Source of the DNA: Pratylenchus scribneri
Taxonomy: Eukaryota > Nematoda > Chromadorea > Rhabditida > Pratylenchidae
Length of the DNA stretch: 64,000 bases
Direction: 5' to 3'
NCBI GenBank assembly: GCA_030063045.1
Contig: JAQSEB010000090.1
Coordinates: forward strand, 1,116,001 to 1,180,000
Below, in pieces: positions 33,172-45,224 of the stretch. The translations under genes were made by a program, and so were the position numbers. The notes beneath the pieces are model-generated. The model saw only the letters and a program-made list of their open reading frames with translations. It did not search any database and was not told the DNA's origin. How positions within the stretch are numbered: position 1 is the stretch's first letter; each line of letters begins with the position of its first letter.

Positions 33172-36100
33172 ATGGAAATCCCCAAATACATATTATTCCC
33201 ATTCATCATCATTTTCTTCTTGATTCCACCTCTTCACAATGGAGAGTAAGTTTTTAAAATTTTTTGACAATTTTTTTTCATTTTTTTAAAGGACAATTTT
33301 GACGGATGGAACCGAAAAGCCCGATGAAGGCATTGTTGTTGTTCACATTATGAATGGCACCCAACATCCGGAATTATTCTTCACCCAAACTGTGCCCATC
33401 AAACACTATTCCAGCCAGGATCAATGCTATCTGCAACCTGGGAATCAGGAAATCTTGCCAATGGCATTGGTCTTTTTCTTTCCCCTGGAGGCCCTGAATG
33501 CTGGAACCGGGTAAATTTGAGAGATAAGAAAAAAAATATTCAAATTTTAATCAAATTTCTCCCAAATTTTCCTGAATTTTTTGGAGATTTAATCAAATTT
33601 TATTCAAATTTCGGGAAAATTTTTAATCAAATTTTTCTCAAAATTTTTGGCAAATTTTAATCAAAATTTTCCCATCTCTCATTTTAGCATCATTTTCTGC
33701 TACAATGGCCAATTAGATAAAATGGAAAATATTAAACGGGGTTTGGGCCCGGTAAAACAATTCCTAGTCAACAACATGGCAAACAATGAGGTGGCAAAAA
33801 TGTGCGGCCCAAATATGCATGGATTCCAGCTGAAGGAAACGGATAATGGCCGAAAATTGGTGATCACATTGTCGATCACCAATATTCCGTAAATTATAAA
33901 TAATTACTGGATTTAAATAAATTTCCTTTTAAAGTTTTGTGATTGACCGCAGCAAATTCCCGAGTGGCATTTTGGTACTCAAATTGACACGTTGGAATAG
34001 TTTGGTCAGCCATTTTGCCACAAAAATCGGTCCAAATTAATTTTTGAATATCCTTTAATTTATTCCAATTTTATGCACTAACAAATGGAACCGTCATTTG
34101 GTCAACATTCCAATGGATCGGGACCTGCGAAATGCCTTTTTTCAAAATGTTCATTTGGGGGCCACTCTGCAAAAATTTGCTGGACTTTGGTCATTGGGTG
34201 TGGATATGCTGCCAGCTTCGGAATATTCCACCGCCGATGATCAATTCGAAATTTTCGTCAATCGCTCAATTTGCAGCGAAATTGCCGCTATGGTATGTTT
34301 TCCATTTAATGGAAATATTTTCTATTTGTAAAGTTCAAATTGGGATCGGATCCAGTGGATTCTGATTTTTCCGGACCAAAGAAACTTGAACCATTGGGAA
34401 GCAATGTGACCTCAAACAAAACATTGGAAATCCCAAATGGCTCGGATATGATTGTGCGCGGCAAAGTCGGCACCAATCCTGACAATTTCCTTTTCCAAAT
34501 ACGTACCACCGAATTGGAGGTTTTTAGATAAATTTTTGATTGAATTATTATATATTTTTCTCCATAGGTATGCTCGCATTCCGATTGAATTTTTCCTTCA
34601 AGGACAAAACCATTTCAATGGAAAAATTTGATGTAAAATATGGTTAAATAATATATAAATTGGAATTTTAAGGGAAAATGGAAGCAAGTTGGCAAATCAG
34701 CCGAAAATAAACTCATCGGTGGTCAACAATTTCGGATGAAGGCAATTTATGAAAATTTTGAGCTGAAAATCAGCATTAATTGTGGCCAATTTGAAATATT
34801 TTCATTTGAAATGACTGAAATGGAGATAGAAAAATTAATGACAGATGGCATTGGCTTCAATTTTGGTGTAAGCTTATTACAAAAAAATATTAATGAATCT
34901 AAAAACGGTGCTAGATAATCTACGCAAATAAGTTTGTAAAACAAAAAAACAAAATGTTTTGGGAAACTAAAAACATAAATTGTTTAGGAAAACAAAAATA
35001 CTAATAAATTTTTGGAGAAACAAAAACACTAAATGTTTGGGGCAACAAAGACACAAATTGTTTGGAGCAATAACAAAAATACAAAATGTTTGGGGTAATA
35101 AAAACACAAAATGTTTGGGGAAACAAAAACACAAATTGTTTGGGGCAATAAAAACACAAAATGTTTAGGGCAACAAAAACACAAATTGTTTGAGGCAACT
35201 AAAACACAAATTGTTTGGTACAATAAAAACATAAATTATTTGGGGCAACAAAAACACAAAATATTTGGGGCAATAAAAACACAAAATATTTAAGGCAAAA
35301 CAACAAAAACACAAATTATTTGGGGCAACAAAAACACAAATTGTTTGGGGCAATTAAAACACAAAATGTTTAGGGCAACAAAAACACAAATTGTTTGAGG
35401 CAACTAAAACACAAATTGTTTGGTACAATAAAAACACAAAATATTTAAGGCAAAACAACAAAAACACAAATTATTGGGGCAACAAAAACACAAAATATTT
35501 GGGGCAATAAAAACACAAATTATTTGGGGCAATTAAACACAAATTGTTTGGGGCAATAAAAACAGAAATTCTTTGGGACAACAAAAACACTGTTTTTAAA
35601 ATGTTTCGGATTAACATAAATACAAATATGTCTGGAGAAAAAACACAAAAAATTTGTATACATATTATTCCATCTACAAATAATTCGCTTATTTCATCAA
35701 GAAATTAAAAAGTTCGATAATTTATTCGAATTCAAACTATAATTATTTTTATTAAGTTTTTTGGTGATGTTGAGATCTATTGGGTGGAATTTCGCGATGA
35801 AAAATTGGAAGGATGGGTTCATGGGCAAATGTTGTCAAAGGAAATCAAAATAAATGCCGTAAACAAAGGGGATGCCATATACAAAGGGGGAATCCTGATT
35901 CGTGCATATATTTTGCCCGACCCTGAATGGAACATCACAATTGAATTGGAATCTGAAAAAGAGGAAAAATTCATTTTCTCGACAGATTCAAAAAATGAGG
36001 ATATTTCTTTCCAACCAAAGGTTGAAATTTTAAGCGAAAGTAATATGTTCCGATATTCAGCTGAAGAACGTCATCAAAAAGTCTTATTATGAAATCAAAG

Positions 36101-36961
36101 CTGGAACTGAATTTGAAATTCATTTTTTGGTAAAGAAGTATGCAATTGACATCATTGTAATGGGCAACTACAACGCACCATTCTTGACTTGGTCTTATAA
36201 TGGAGAAAATCCTAAAAACTTATCGGTCAAGGTTAATATACAATCAAATCAAAATAAGTAAATAAAAATGGAATGCTTTAGATCAACGCCAGTTTCGATC
36301 AAGGCTCATTTTTCTATTATAAAACTATCTCAACTCCGATTAAATTCACTCTTATCGATGGAAATTATTTTGAGAAGGGTTCCATGCTGACTTTATATGG
36401 AAAAATTCCAAAAAATGCTAAAAAATTCTCAATTGATTTTCTGGACTACGATGTTAAAATACCAAAATTAAATGAATGTCAAACTAAATCGGGTAGGAAT
36501 GTAATTAAATATAATGTCAATTTTTTATGTAGATGTTGTATGCAAAATTCCTTTGCATATTCATTGCAATTTGAAAGAAGACACGGCTGAATTTAGCCAA
36601 CTTGAAATCGATGTATTAAAAATATTATAAAATAGTTTTTAATTTCTAAAATTTTTTAGTCGACAAGTGGAGATATGATCAAAGAATGGGTGAATAAATT
36701 GGCATTTGATCCGAATCCATTTCATGGTGGCATGGAATTCGAGATGAATATCACATCCAATCCAAAGGAATTCAACATTGTTTTGCAAGAACTAAATGTC
36801 GACAAATTTCGCAACTATTCATATCCCAGTACATATTTCCGCATCAAAACAACCGAGGTAAATGTTCAAATATTTTTTGTTAGCATTATTATTTATTCTA
36901 GGTTTATGATGACATTTTTATGTTGAGTTGGCCAAAGCTGCGACCTGCGACAGAAGGGTGA
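33172..36961 (+). CDS. Secreted galectin-like multidomain protein A
   Basis: Start ATG 33172 (a second ATG follows at once); residues 1-25 are a signal peptide. Exons include 33172-33245, 33292-33510, 33688-33888, 33935-34030, about 34097-34283 and several more, ending with the stop at 36961. After an N-terminal region of unknown type, galectin-like half-domains follow: LEIPNGSDMIVRGKVG, then W..VGKSAENKLIGGQQFRM and FELKISINCG (first domain). The second is marked by KAGTEFEIHFLVKKYAIDII. The third has GSMLTLYGKIPKNAKKFSID, IPLHIHCNL and DPNPFHGGMEFEMNITS. Key sugar-binding residues of classical galectins are not conserved, so sugar binding is doubtful. Two faults: no acceptor is visible before 34097, and the frame slips by one base near 36060. 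A 25-bp minisatellite fills one intron. Confidence 0.6.
34950..35650. repeat. 25-bp minisatellite in galectin-like gene A
   Basis: The unit GGGGCAACAAAAACACAAAA plus TGTTT is the same as at 20.3 kb, with about 28 more diverged copies. It contains an internal duplication of a multi-unit block (35280-35330 and 35450-35480 share TTTAAGGCAAAACAACAAAA). It lies wholly within an intron. Confidence 0.9.
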
Positions 36962-37893
36962 TTATTGATTAAACCAAATGAATGATGAATTTTGGTGAAT
37001 GAGAATGAGAACAATATTATTTCTTAATCATTTTTCATTTTTATTTGCATGCATCTTTATGTGAATTGTTTAATAAATAACTTAAATTAAAATTACTATG
37101 AAAAATGTCAGAAGCTTAAACAACAAATTTTTTAGAGTCCTCTGGGAAAAATTAAAATGTTAATTTGACTATATATATCAAATATCAACAACAATATATA
37201 ATAAAAATTGTGCTTACATAGAAAAATAGATAAATGAATATTCAGAAAAATAATATGGATTAAATTAATTGATGTTAAAATATGATTCCAACACTCAATC
37301 ACAAATCGAATACATCAATTTTTTCTATTATTTTTAGATTAGAAATGGTAATCCCTTCCATAATTTCATTAGAATTAAAATTATATGACAAAATTAATTT
37401 TGCCCAATTTACAATATTTACACTTTTAATTATTACCATGATGAATTATTTTCAACTCATCCAAAATGTGGGGAATTATTAGAGAGCAGGGAATTATTTT
37501 TTCAATGTTCATTTAAGAACGAGTGAGCAATTATTTTTCGGAGGATTAAAAGTTAAAATTCTCTAAAAATCAAAATTACACTTTTTTGGCAAATGTGAAG
37601 AAAGGAAACCACTAAAAATGATTTTAAAATTCAAAATAAAAATTTTTTGGGAAATCTGAATAAAATTTTATTTTGCACGGCATCATTTGCATCTTCCAAA
37701 ATTAACTAAAAAAAATTCGCTGCAGCTTCTTCCACCCCAAATTCGTAAAAATAGAGCTCATGATCACTATCAAATGCGCAATCATTTGCCTCAATCGGTG
37801 CATAAATGAAAAAAAGGTACTTGTTCGAATTTTCAATTATTCATTTAAATCTATTAAAAAATTTCACAAGATTGAACTTTTGATAGAATTTAT
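36962..37893. other. Convergent intergenic region
   Basis: AT-rich 3' flanks of the two convergent galectin-like genes. No gene supported. Confidence 0.5.
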
Positions 37894-38100
37894 GGTACTT
37901 ATCGGTTATCTGTGTGCAGATTTTGAAAAGAAGGAAGGGTCTCCCCTTACGGTGATTAGGGTTAGGGTTAAGGATATGTGAAATGATAACCTATCCCCTA
38001 ATAAGGACCCTAACCCTATACCGGATGACCCATGGGGATCACCGGTACCTTTCCCCAGTTGACCTAAAAAAAATCTGCACACAGATAACCGATAAGTACC
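37894..38100. mobile_element. GGTACTTAT MITE, perfect 8-bp duplication
   Basis: GGTACTTATCGGTTATCTGT and its mirror form the ends. GAATTTAT flanks both sides (37886-37893, 38101-38108). The interior includes TTAGGGTTAGGGTTAAGG and CCTAACCCTA and is highly similar to the copy at 8.70 kb, so both are fairly young. It sits between the two convergent genes. Confidence 0.9.
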
Positions 38101-38157
38101 GAATTTATTTTTTAAATGATATTTGTTACAATATTGCATGAAAATTGTTTGATAACT

Positions 38158-41100
38158 TCAAAGCGTTTTGTCTCCTTTTTTCACAATTTTTGGCTCTTCA
38201 ATCACAATAATTTCCCCCTGGAACTATAAATGAAGAATATGGTATTAAATTAAAAATTTTTTATTGATACCTCAATTCGTTTCACATTTGAAATTTGGGT
38301 CGTAAAATCATATTGAGACTGTTTATTCTTGATTTTATCTTGCAGTTGAATGTGAAATATTTTCTTGGTCAATGAAGTAATATTCATCATAAATTCCATG
38401 CCTACATAGAATGGGTTTTCCTCTAATTGAATTTCACCATCCCAACGGTTATTTTTCTGATTTTTGGACTAAAAATTTAATATTTAATTTAAAAATAATA
38501 ATTTTTAACTATTACATCAACAACCATATAATCAATTTTGGTGATATTCTCTTTCAAATTGCAATGAATTCTCATTCGAATCCAACAACAACATTTTTCT
38601 TCTGACGTATAAATACATTCATCGACATCCAACGGCAAATTACGTATATTGTAATATATTATATGAATTTTGAATCCTTCTTTGGCATCTTTCGGTATTT
38701 TCGCATTAATAATAATTTGAGAACCATTCATCATTCCATAGCCGTCTTTTCGATCAGAAAGTCGTGCTGGCGTCAAATAGATTTTTTTCAGTAAAATGCT
38801 GTTCGGCACAAATCCATTCTTGTTTGGCTGAAATATTGTTTTTATTATTTTAAACAAAAATATCAAATTCAATTTCATATCAAAAAAATTTAAAAAATAA
38901 GGCCATTGTATTTTTTTAAAATTATGGAAAAAAAGGCATTTTATTGGACTTAATTGCTAATTATCTTATGATTATTACTGATTTTGAGAAAAATAGCGTG
39001 AACTTGGGGGAAGGGAGTGTGTTAAAATTTGGACTAATAAGGCAATGTGATATCATTTTTCACTAGTCTTATAACACACAAAGCAGCATAATTTCCTTCT
39101 CCATTACCATTCCCTACAATTTATTAGATTTTTTAGCTCCTAGAATGCTATTGACATATTTTTCATCAATTACCCCGATCGGCTCAATAAAAAACTAATA
39201 AGAAATTCGTTCCATAAAATTATTTTTTCAGAATCAAAGATTCAAATTTATTAATTATTGCATATTATTTATAAAAATGTGTTACCTCATTATCGGCGAT
39301 TTGAACTGTAAGATTTCTGGATTTTCGTCTATCGAGTAAAAATTCACCCAAATTTTCATCATTCAACACTAATTCCAATTGAATATTATTCATTTCCAAA
39401 TCAGCATTTCCAGTAATTTTCAATCGTTTTACCAACAAATTAAAAGGCCCTGGTTTGATCAAATCATTCAGAGGAAATTCTTTCGACTTAATTGAAAAAT
39501 CTTTAATTTTTTAAAATTAAAAAATAACCTCCACATATTCAGGCAACTTTATGTAAATTTTATTTTCATTTTTGTCGGCAGTAAAATTTAAAAATCGCTG
39601 TATTCCATCACCTATAGGATCATTCCAGTTAATTTCAATTTCAATTTTGTTCCAATCTTCTTCGATTTCACCACCCAACAAAAATCCTTCCAAAACTTGC
39701 ATTAACAAATTTCCGATAAATGCCATAGTTCTAGGCAACTGAAAAAATGATAATAAGATTATTTATTAGTTTTTTTTAATGAAAATAAAAAATCTTAAAT
39801 AATATAACAATTATAAATGCTTTATAAATCCGAGTGCGCAAAAGTCACAGCAGGGTTTGAATAGTATTTATAAAATATATTTTCCTATTGTTATTACTAG
39901 GGTTGAACAGAGTCAATTTTAAACCGATGTTTTCGATTTCCATTTTGGTCTGTTTTTGAATTTCGATTTTCTTTTTTTGATAAAATCCTTGATTTCGATT
40001 TTTGAAATCGACTCTCTCTAACCCTAGTTATTAAGTTGTGTATTCTGATAAATAAATTTACTTAAAAAAATAAAATAATTTAGAAGAAAATTTCAAAAAT
40101 ATAATCGAATTTGAAATTCTTTTATGTAAAATTTTTCTGTATTTTTTAAATTGAATTTTAATGTTAATATTTTACCGTTTGAGTTGACATTGAAGTGCTA
40201 GTGACTTCTCCTCCAGAAATTGATGAATTATCGGTCTTAATTGTAGTGCTTCCGGCATTAGTATCATTTCTTCCTGAATTGGACTAAAAAATTCAAATTA
40301 TTTAAATTAGAATTTCAACAAAATTAAACATCATAAATCAGCAAGCAATTTTCATTTTTGTCATTTTTAGAAGACAAATCCAATCCAAATGCCAAAAAAT
40401 TATCAAAATCATCGAGAAATGAACCGTCGGCAATTTGTTTCTCAAAATCCACTTTCCCTTTATCCATTCCACTCCGAATATTCATTCTATGGCACTGTCC
40501 ATTTTTTACGGCAGAATTCATTGTACATTTCACTGGAGGACCCAGTTTGAAACGTTTTCCAGGCTTTGACTTGGTTTCCAAATTTGCCAAAAGAATGGCT
40601 TCATATTCGATGGTGAAACTATGAAAAAATGTGAAATTCCCAATAAAGTTAATCAAAAGAATTTCATAATTTGTTTTACTTGTTGAAATCATAGTCCAAA
40701 TTTTTTTTTAAATTAAGCCGGTTTAGAACACACAATCAAAAGAATTCATATTTGTTTTAATTTAGCTAGATGGAATCATAGTCCAAAATTTTTCTTAAAA
40801 ATTAAGCCAATTTAGTACACAAAACCAATATGAGATTTTTGAGTGGAATTTCCACTTATTAGCGCATTCTATTTCTATCAATCCAATTTTGTTTCAATCT
40901 CTAGAGTGATTTAGCCTCTGGCTTTTGACCAAGACTCACCAAAGAAATACTGTTTAATGCCGATTATTTTGTGGATAGATTCGGCTTTTTTCATTTAGTA
41001 TAAAGAAATTTAATTCCTTAAACAGTATTTTACTCCCCTCCCATTCTTATAAATATTATATTGATTTAGAATTGAATTTCCCCAAGTAAATATAATACTT

Positions 41101-41531
41101 TAATTGCTTTGAAGCTAGTTTATATATACCCAGACCCGGAACTTAACCGCTGATGATTTCAAAACTCGGCCATGCTTTTAGGCTGCTCGAACCGGCTACT
41201 TCACGCCCATCCCCATACCTAGGTTCCGCCGCCAAGCCTAAACCCAAATTCTAACCCGGAACCTTTGACAAAATTCCGTTCTTTTTTACTTTATTTTTAG
41301 TATTACAAACTTTGCACTTTGGCATTCCAATTTCACATAAGGGTATTCGCATTTCGTTTCTCCCTTATTTTTCCATTCAAGGCATTTATCACTTTTGGTA
41401 AAAAATATGTATTAATTTTGAATATTTAAGTCAAAAACTAGCCATTGGTCAGGGCCATTAGTACCGCTCAAACTGAAAAGCACAAGGAAAAGGAGGATGA
41501 CCGAATTTGAGAAATTAAAAATGTTCAACAT
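38158..41531 (-). CDS. Secreted galectin-like multidomain protein B
   Basis: A start at 41531 gives MLNIFNFSNSVILLFLVLFS, a signal peptide ending near SLSGTNG. A cysteine-bearing exon (DKCLEWKNKGETKCEYPYVK) and FTIEYEAILLANLETKSKPG follow. Then comes a Ser/Thr-rich linker exon (GGEVTSTSMSTQT). Further exons lie at 39534-39740, 39286-39482, about 38503-38829, 38275-38465 and 38158-38226, ending GDKTL. Later exons match protein A: GSQIIINAKIPKDAKEGFKI corresponds to GSMLTLYGKIPKNAKKFSID; RIHCNLKEN and ENPFYVGMEFMMNITS also match. The two genes are thus an inverted, convergent paralog pair. The signal exon to exon 2 splice is uncertain in phase. An extracellular role is inferred from the signal peptide only. 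Confidence 0.6.
39898..40026. mobile_element. Short hAT-like MITE in an intron of gene B
   Basis: The ends TAGGGTTGAACAGAGTC and GACTCTCTCTAACCCTA are inverted. GTTATTAC and GTTATTAA flank it, an 8-bp duplication with one mismatch. The interior consists of repeated TTTCGATTT words. The TAGGGTTG start is shared with the element at 50.76 kb. Confidence 0.8.
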
Positions 41532-42231
41532 TTTCCAAACAAAAAGATGGCCATTGGAGGCCATCCTAAATAAAAAATTTAATGGATAATATTAAATAAA
41601 TTTTTAGTAATAAAAATCAAATAGAATTAAAACGTCACGTCATTAAATAAAAAAAAGAATGAATCACATTAAAATTAAAGCAAAAAAATTCAGGGAAACG
41701 AAAAAGGAAAAATATTAGTGTATTAAAGTGAAATTTAGTGGGGCGGGTTCTCAAATGAATAAGGTAGAGAAATTAATCAAAATTTATCTCATCATAATTA
41801 TTAAATAATTGAAGAATTGGACAATAATTTCGTATTAATATTGTTTGGACAAAAATTATAAAAAAGCATACAATAATTTGAATAAAATAATTCTACAATA
41901 AATTTCATATAAAGAATAGGCTCATTCGATACAGAATTATCGAATATAGTCAATGAAATTTGAATTTCAGATTGTTTTATGAGCCTGTTTAACAACAATT
42001 TCCGTAAGATTCCTATCCCATTCTGGCGCCATATCGTATTTCTAACCCTAACCTTATCCGTGTTCTGAAATTGAAATTTCAAAAAATCGACCATGCCAAT
42101 AAATGAGCATATTCTAGATTAATATATGACCTAGAAGCCGTGATTTAGTCCATCGCTTAGCTAATTCCAGAAATAGACAATTTATAGCAATATATTATCT
42201 ATGGTGACAAATAAATAACTCACTATGAGTC

Positions 42232-43215
42232 GTGTATTTAACAATGATTGCAACAAACAAATATACCAATACAGTTGAGCTAATGATCAATATAAATGGT
42301 GAAATATTCCCTTTGCCGTTTATTTTTAAAGTAAAAAAATCGCCAATATAACCGGTGACCAGCAAATCCGGATGCATTAGAATTGCTCTAAGATTATTAT
42401 AATATATGTAGAACACATATATAATTTCACAAATCAAATAGGCAAAAATTGAGAGTCGTTTGTCAAATTGTCGATATCTGAATTTGACTTTTAAATTTTT
42501 CCTAATTAATATTGATTAATTTTTCAATTAAATTTAATATTAAAAAATTCAGGGAAAAATTGATTGAAAAATGTTTTAAATGATGCCATCTTTCTATTTC
42601 TAACATATTTAAAATTTAGAGATATTAAATATCGAAAAAACTAGAACTTTTTTTTTAAAAATTTCCCAAATGAGTATCTGGTAGAGGCTAGAAGGTTAGG
42701 GTCATCTACGAATACATAATCATCTCACATACCGTAAACCTAATCCTAACCATAACATAACGGGTTTCTTTCATTTCAAAATCATCTGGACAGGGAATAA
42801 AGCAAAATTCAAAAAATGTATCCAATTAATTAAGTATATTATTGTATTCTTAATTTACAAATTATTTCCAAAATATGTAACATTATCAAATTTAAATAAT
42901 ATTTTATATTAGATTTTTTGCCATAAAAATTGGCCATTTTAGGGTATTAATAGAATTAAGATCGTAGCAATAAGTTATATTATAAACATGTTTTATTGAC
43001 TAAAAATATTATTTTCTCGAGAAGAAAAATTTAGTGACAAAATCGAAATTATAATAAGTAATTTTTACCATATGTAAAACTAATTTAAATTTAATATATT
43101 TTTCAATTAATTTAAAAAGAAATACCTAATAGGGAACGCCACAGCAAAAAATCTATCAATGCTCAATGATAAATTACTAATACACGCGCCAGCAAATCCG
43201 AACATGTTTAATTTC
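42232..43215 (-). pseudogene. Srsx-like receptor fragment
   Basis: Two exons in the correct order are seen. About 43126-43215 encodes LNMFGFAGACISNLSLSIDR then FFAVAFPIR. After a 640-bp intron, 42232-42485 encodes RYRQFDKRLSIFAYLICEII, HPDLLVTGYIGDFFTLKI and a segment ending LFVAIIVKYTTH. Both match the complete Srsx gene at 28.4-31.7 kb. No exon for segments one to two or six to seven was found on either side. Frames are intact, so it is a partial duplicate or a gene whose other exons are too diverged to see. Confidence 0.6.
42668..42800. repeat. Eroded GGTACTTAT-family MITE
   Basis: Shares AAGGTTAGGGTCATC, TAATCATCTCACATACCG and CCTAACCATAAC with the copies at 48.9 and 63.8 kb. It lies in the intron of the Srsx fragment. 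Ends are lost. Confidence 0.45.
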
Positions 43216-43764
43216 GTTGAGCGGCAGGTGAAAAATCCTTTTCTTTCTTAAAATATGCCTGCTGGAGACATTTTGGTAATAGTAATTCATTAAAGATTTT
43301 GGTCATTGAATGTCAATTAAATGAATTTAATTTAGCATTAAGAGAAATATGATTCCTAATTTAAGTTGAAAATTTATCATTTTCATTTTTTTTGTCATTT
43401 TTGGCAAATCAAATATGCCTGCTGGAGTCGAGTAATTTTGGCAACCGAATATCTTATTTTAATGGATTAGATTTTGTGTTTACAGAAATATGTTTTCTAA
43501 TTAAGGATGAAAATTTTTTTATAATTTTTCATATTTTTTTAAATTTTATTTTCGTAATATTTCCGAATTTTATGTCAAATTTTATTTCTATACCATTCCT
43601 TTATATAATTTTTCATACCCTACTTAATTCAATTATTTAATCTCCCATTCACCTTCTAATTCCTCCTTTAATTTAAAAAGATGGGGCCTCAAAGGAAAAG
43701 GGTAGAGAAATGAGAGAAAAAGAGAAATACAAGGCAAAACTGATTCCTTTGCTTTTTTCTTTCT

Positions 43765-43824
43765 CATCCTATTGCCTGCTTCCCACACAAAATACTGCTA
43801 CGGAAGAGTGCTTTCTATATAAGC
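43765..43824 (+). promoter_or_regulatory. PSE-like block and TATA box of ncRNA copy 2
   Basis: CCTATTGCCTGCTTCCCA lies within a 21-nt block at 43765-43785 that is identical to copy 1. The TATA box CTATATAAGCGATCGG starts at 43815. Spacing to the predicted start at 43844 equals that of copy 1. Confidence 0.65.
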
Positions 43825-43843
43825 GATCGGCCATTTTCCGTTT

Positions 43844-44180
43844 GCTGTGGGGTTCAGGGAGCAAGGAAGGCTCCACGGCGGATGGTCAAGTGCATTCCTT
43901 TTGCGGGTCTAAAGGATACGTCGACCTTTGGCAGGGTTGACAAAACCGAAAGAAGCCGATGGCCGAGAAAACGAAAGATCCTGCCGTGGGCAAAGAACTG
44001 CTTTCGAGCAGAGAAAACAAGCAAAAGAAAAATAAAGGCCTATGGAGGAAGAGCAGAAATGCTTATGGAGGGCGTGGGGCCAAAAATACACGCAAGGAGG
44101 TCGGAGGCAAATGCCATGGCCCAAAGCAGATTTGTGCAATGTCTCTTGATCAAATGAAGCCACTGGATCCCCCAAATTTT
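43844..44180 (+). ncRNA. Structured Pol III-type ncRNA candidate, copy 2
   Basis: It starts GCTGTGGGGTTCAGGGAGC and ends CACTGGATCCCCC followed by T8. The ends pair (GGGGTTCAG/CTGGATCCC; GGTCAAG/CTTGATC), with G-U or compensating changes compared with copy 1. Conserved parts include GGATGGTCAAGTGC, GGATACGTCGAC, GGCAGGGTTGACAAA and, near the 3' end, TTGATCAAATGAAGCCACT. The middle carries a CTGC..GCAG hairpin missing in copy 1. Protein frames across it are not conserved between copies. Confidence 0.6.
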
Positions 44181-44199
44181 TTTTCAAATTAATCAAAAA

Positions 44200-45224
44200 T
44201 ATTTTTCTATTTTTAAACTTATTCCAAGTTTTTACGAATAAAATAATTAATTTGTTTGGTTGCGGAAGAAAAAAAAGAGTAACAAAAATGAAAAATTATG
44301 TTTCTGTATTTCGGCTAATAGAAAAGTAATTAAATTTATTAGTTAACAGTTATTAATCAATAATTTAGGGAAAATATATTATTGGATTAAATATATGTTT
44401 TTTAAATTAAAAATGTTTTTAAGATATAATAATATTATAAAATGTTTTTTTATCTCTTTACGAATTAATTTATTTAAAAATGAAGAATTTTATAGAATTT
44501 ATTTGCTTTATTCTGAGTTTAAAAATTTTTATCAATTAATTCCGAATTTATTTTTTTTGCTCACAGTCAAATATTAAAAAATTCCACCATTTTTCTATAA
44601 ATTTATTAACTTTTATTTCTTTTTTTAAATTAATTTTATATTTTTTATTCAAAATTTTTAAATAAATAAAATGACAAAAAAATGCTTGATTATTATGCAT
44701 AAAGATTAAAAAAAAATTAATTTATTTCACGTTCCAAAGGATTAAAAATACTCGTCCAATGCCCCCAGCATAATTATTCCACTGATTTTTATATTACATT
44801 GCTAAATATTTTATTTTCTTGCCTCTTTCACACATTTGTTCCTATTCTAAATAAACCAATTTGTTTGTTTAGCTTACGACCATTTCCGGATGAAATGAGG
44901 CAAATTAGGTATTTCTATTGCTATCATCCACTCAGACATCCCTTGCAAACATTGAAAATTCCACCATCCTTCAAAATTGATCTCAATTTTTGCATTATTT
45001 GATTTATTTGTTTTATAAATTCTAATCATTTTGTATAATTTTTCCAAGCCTATAGACATTGGCTAAAAATTGAATAAAAATCATCCACATTTGTGCAAAT
45101 AATTTAATATTAAAAATGCGTCAAAAATGCCATTTTTATTCAAAAAAGGCCAATATAAATTCCTCAGGATATTTCCATATTAAATTCATAAAATTCGTTA
45201 AATTTAAATAAAATCCTTCCTAAA
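44200..45224. other. Intergenic
   Basis: The first 180 bp downstream of ncRNA copy 2 are repeated after copy 3 at 45.99-46.17 kb. Around 44874-45000 both strands show short open frames (for example LRPFPDEMRQIRYFYCYHPL after a TTTAG acceptor), too short to call. Confidence 0.4.

Noticed and set aside
35001..35353. Similar repeated frames in the second minisatellite
   Set aside because: Same artefact, lying inside an intron of galectin-like gene A.
37930..38030. TTAGGG words as telomere or interstitial telomere
   Set aside because: They are internal to a defined transposon with 8-bp duplication, and the usual nematode telomere unit is TTAGGC.
40358..40624. Plus-strand frame of 88 residues
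   Set aside because: Shadow of an exon of galectin-like gene B.
43710..44192. Frames over ncRNA copy 2
   Set aside because: Same reason; different phases are open in different copies.
44874..45059. Small exon-like frames on both strands near 44.9 kb
   Set aside because: Some protein-like character and one TTTAG acceptor, but no partner exon was found on either strand.
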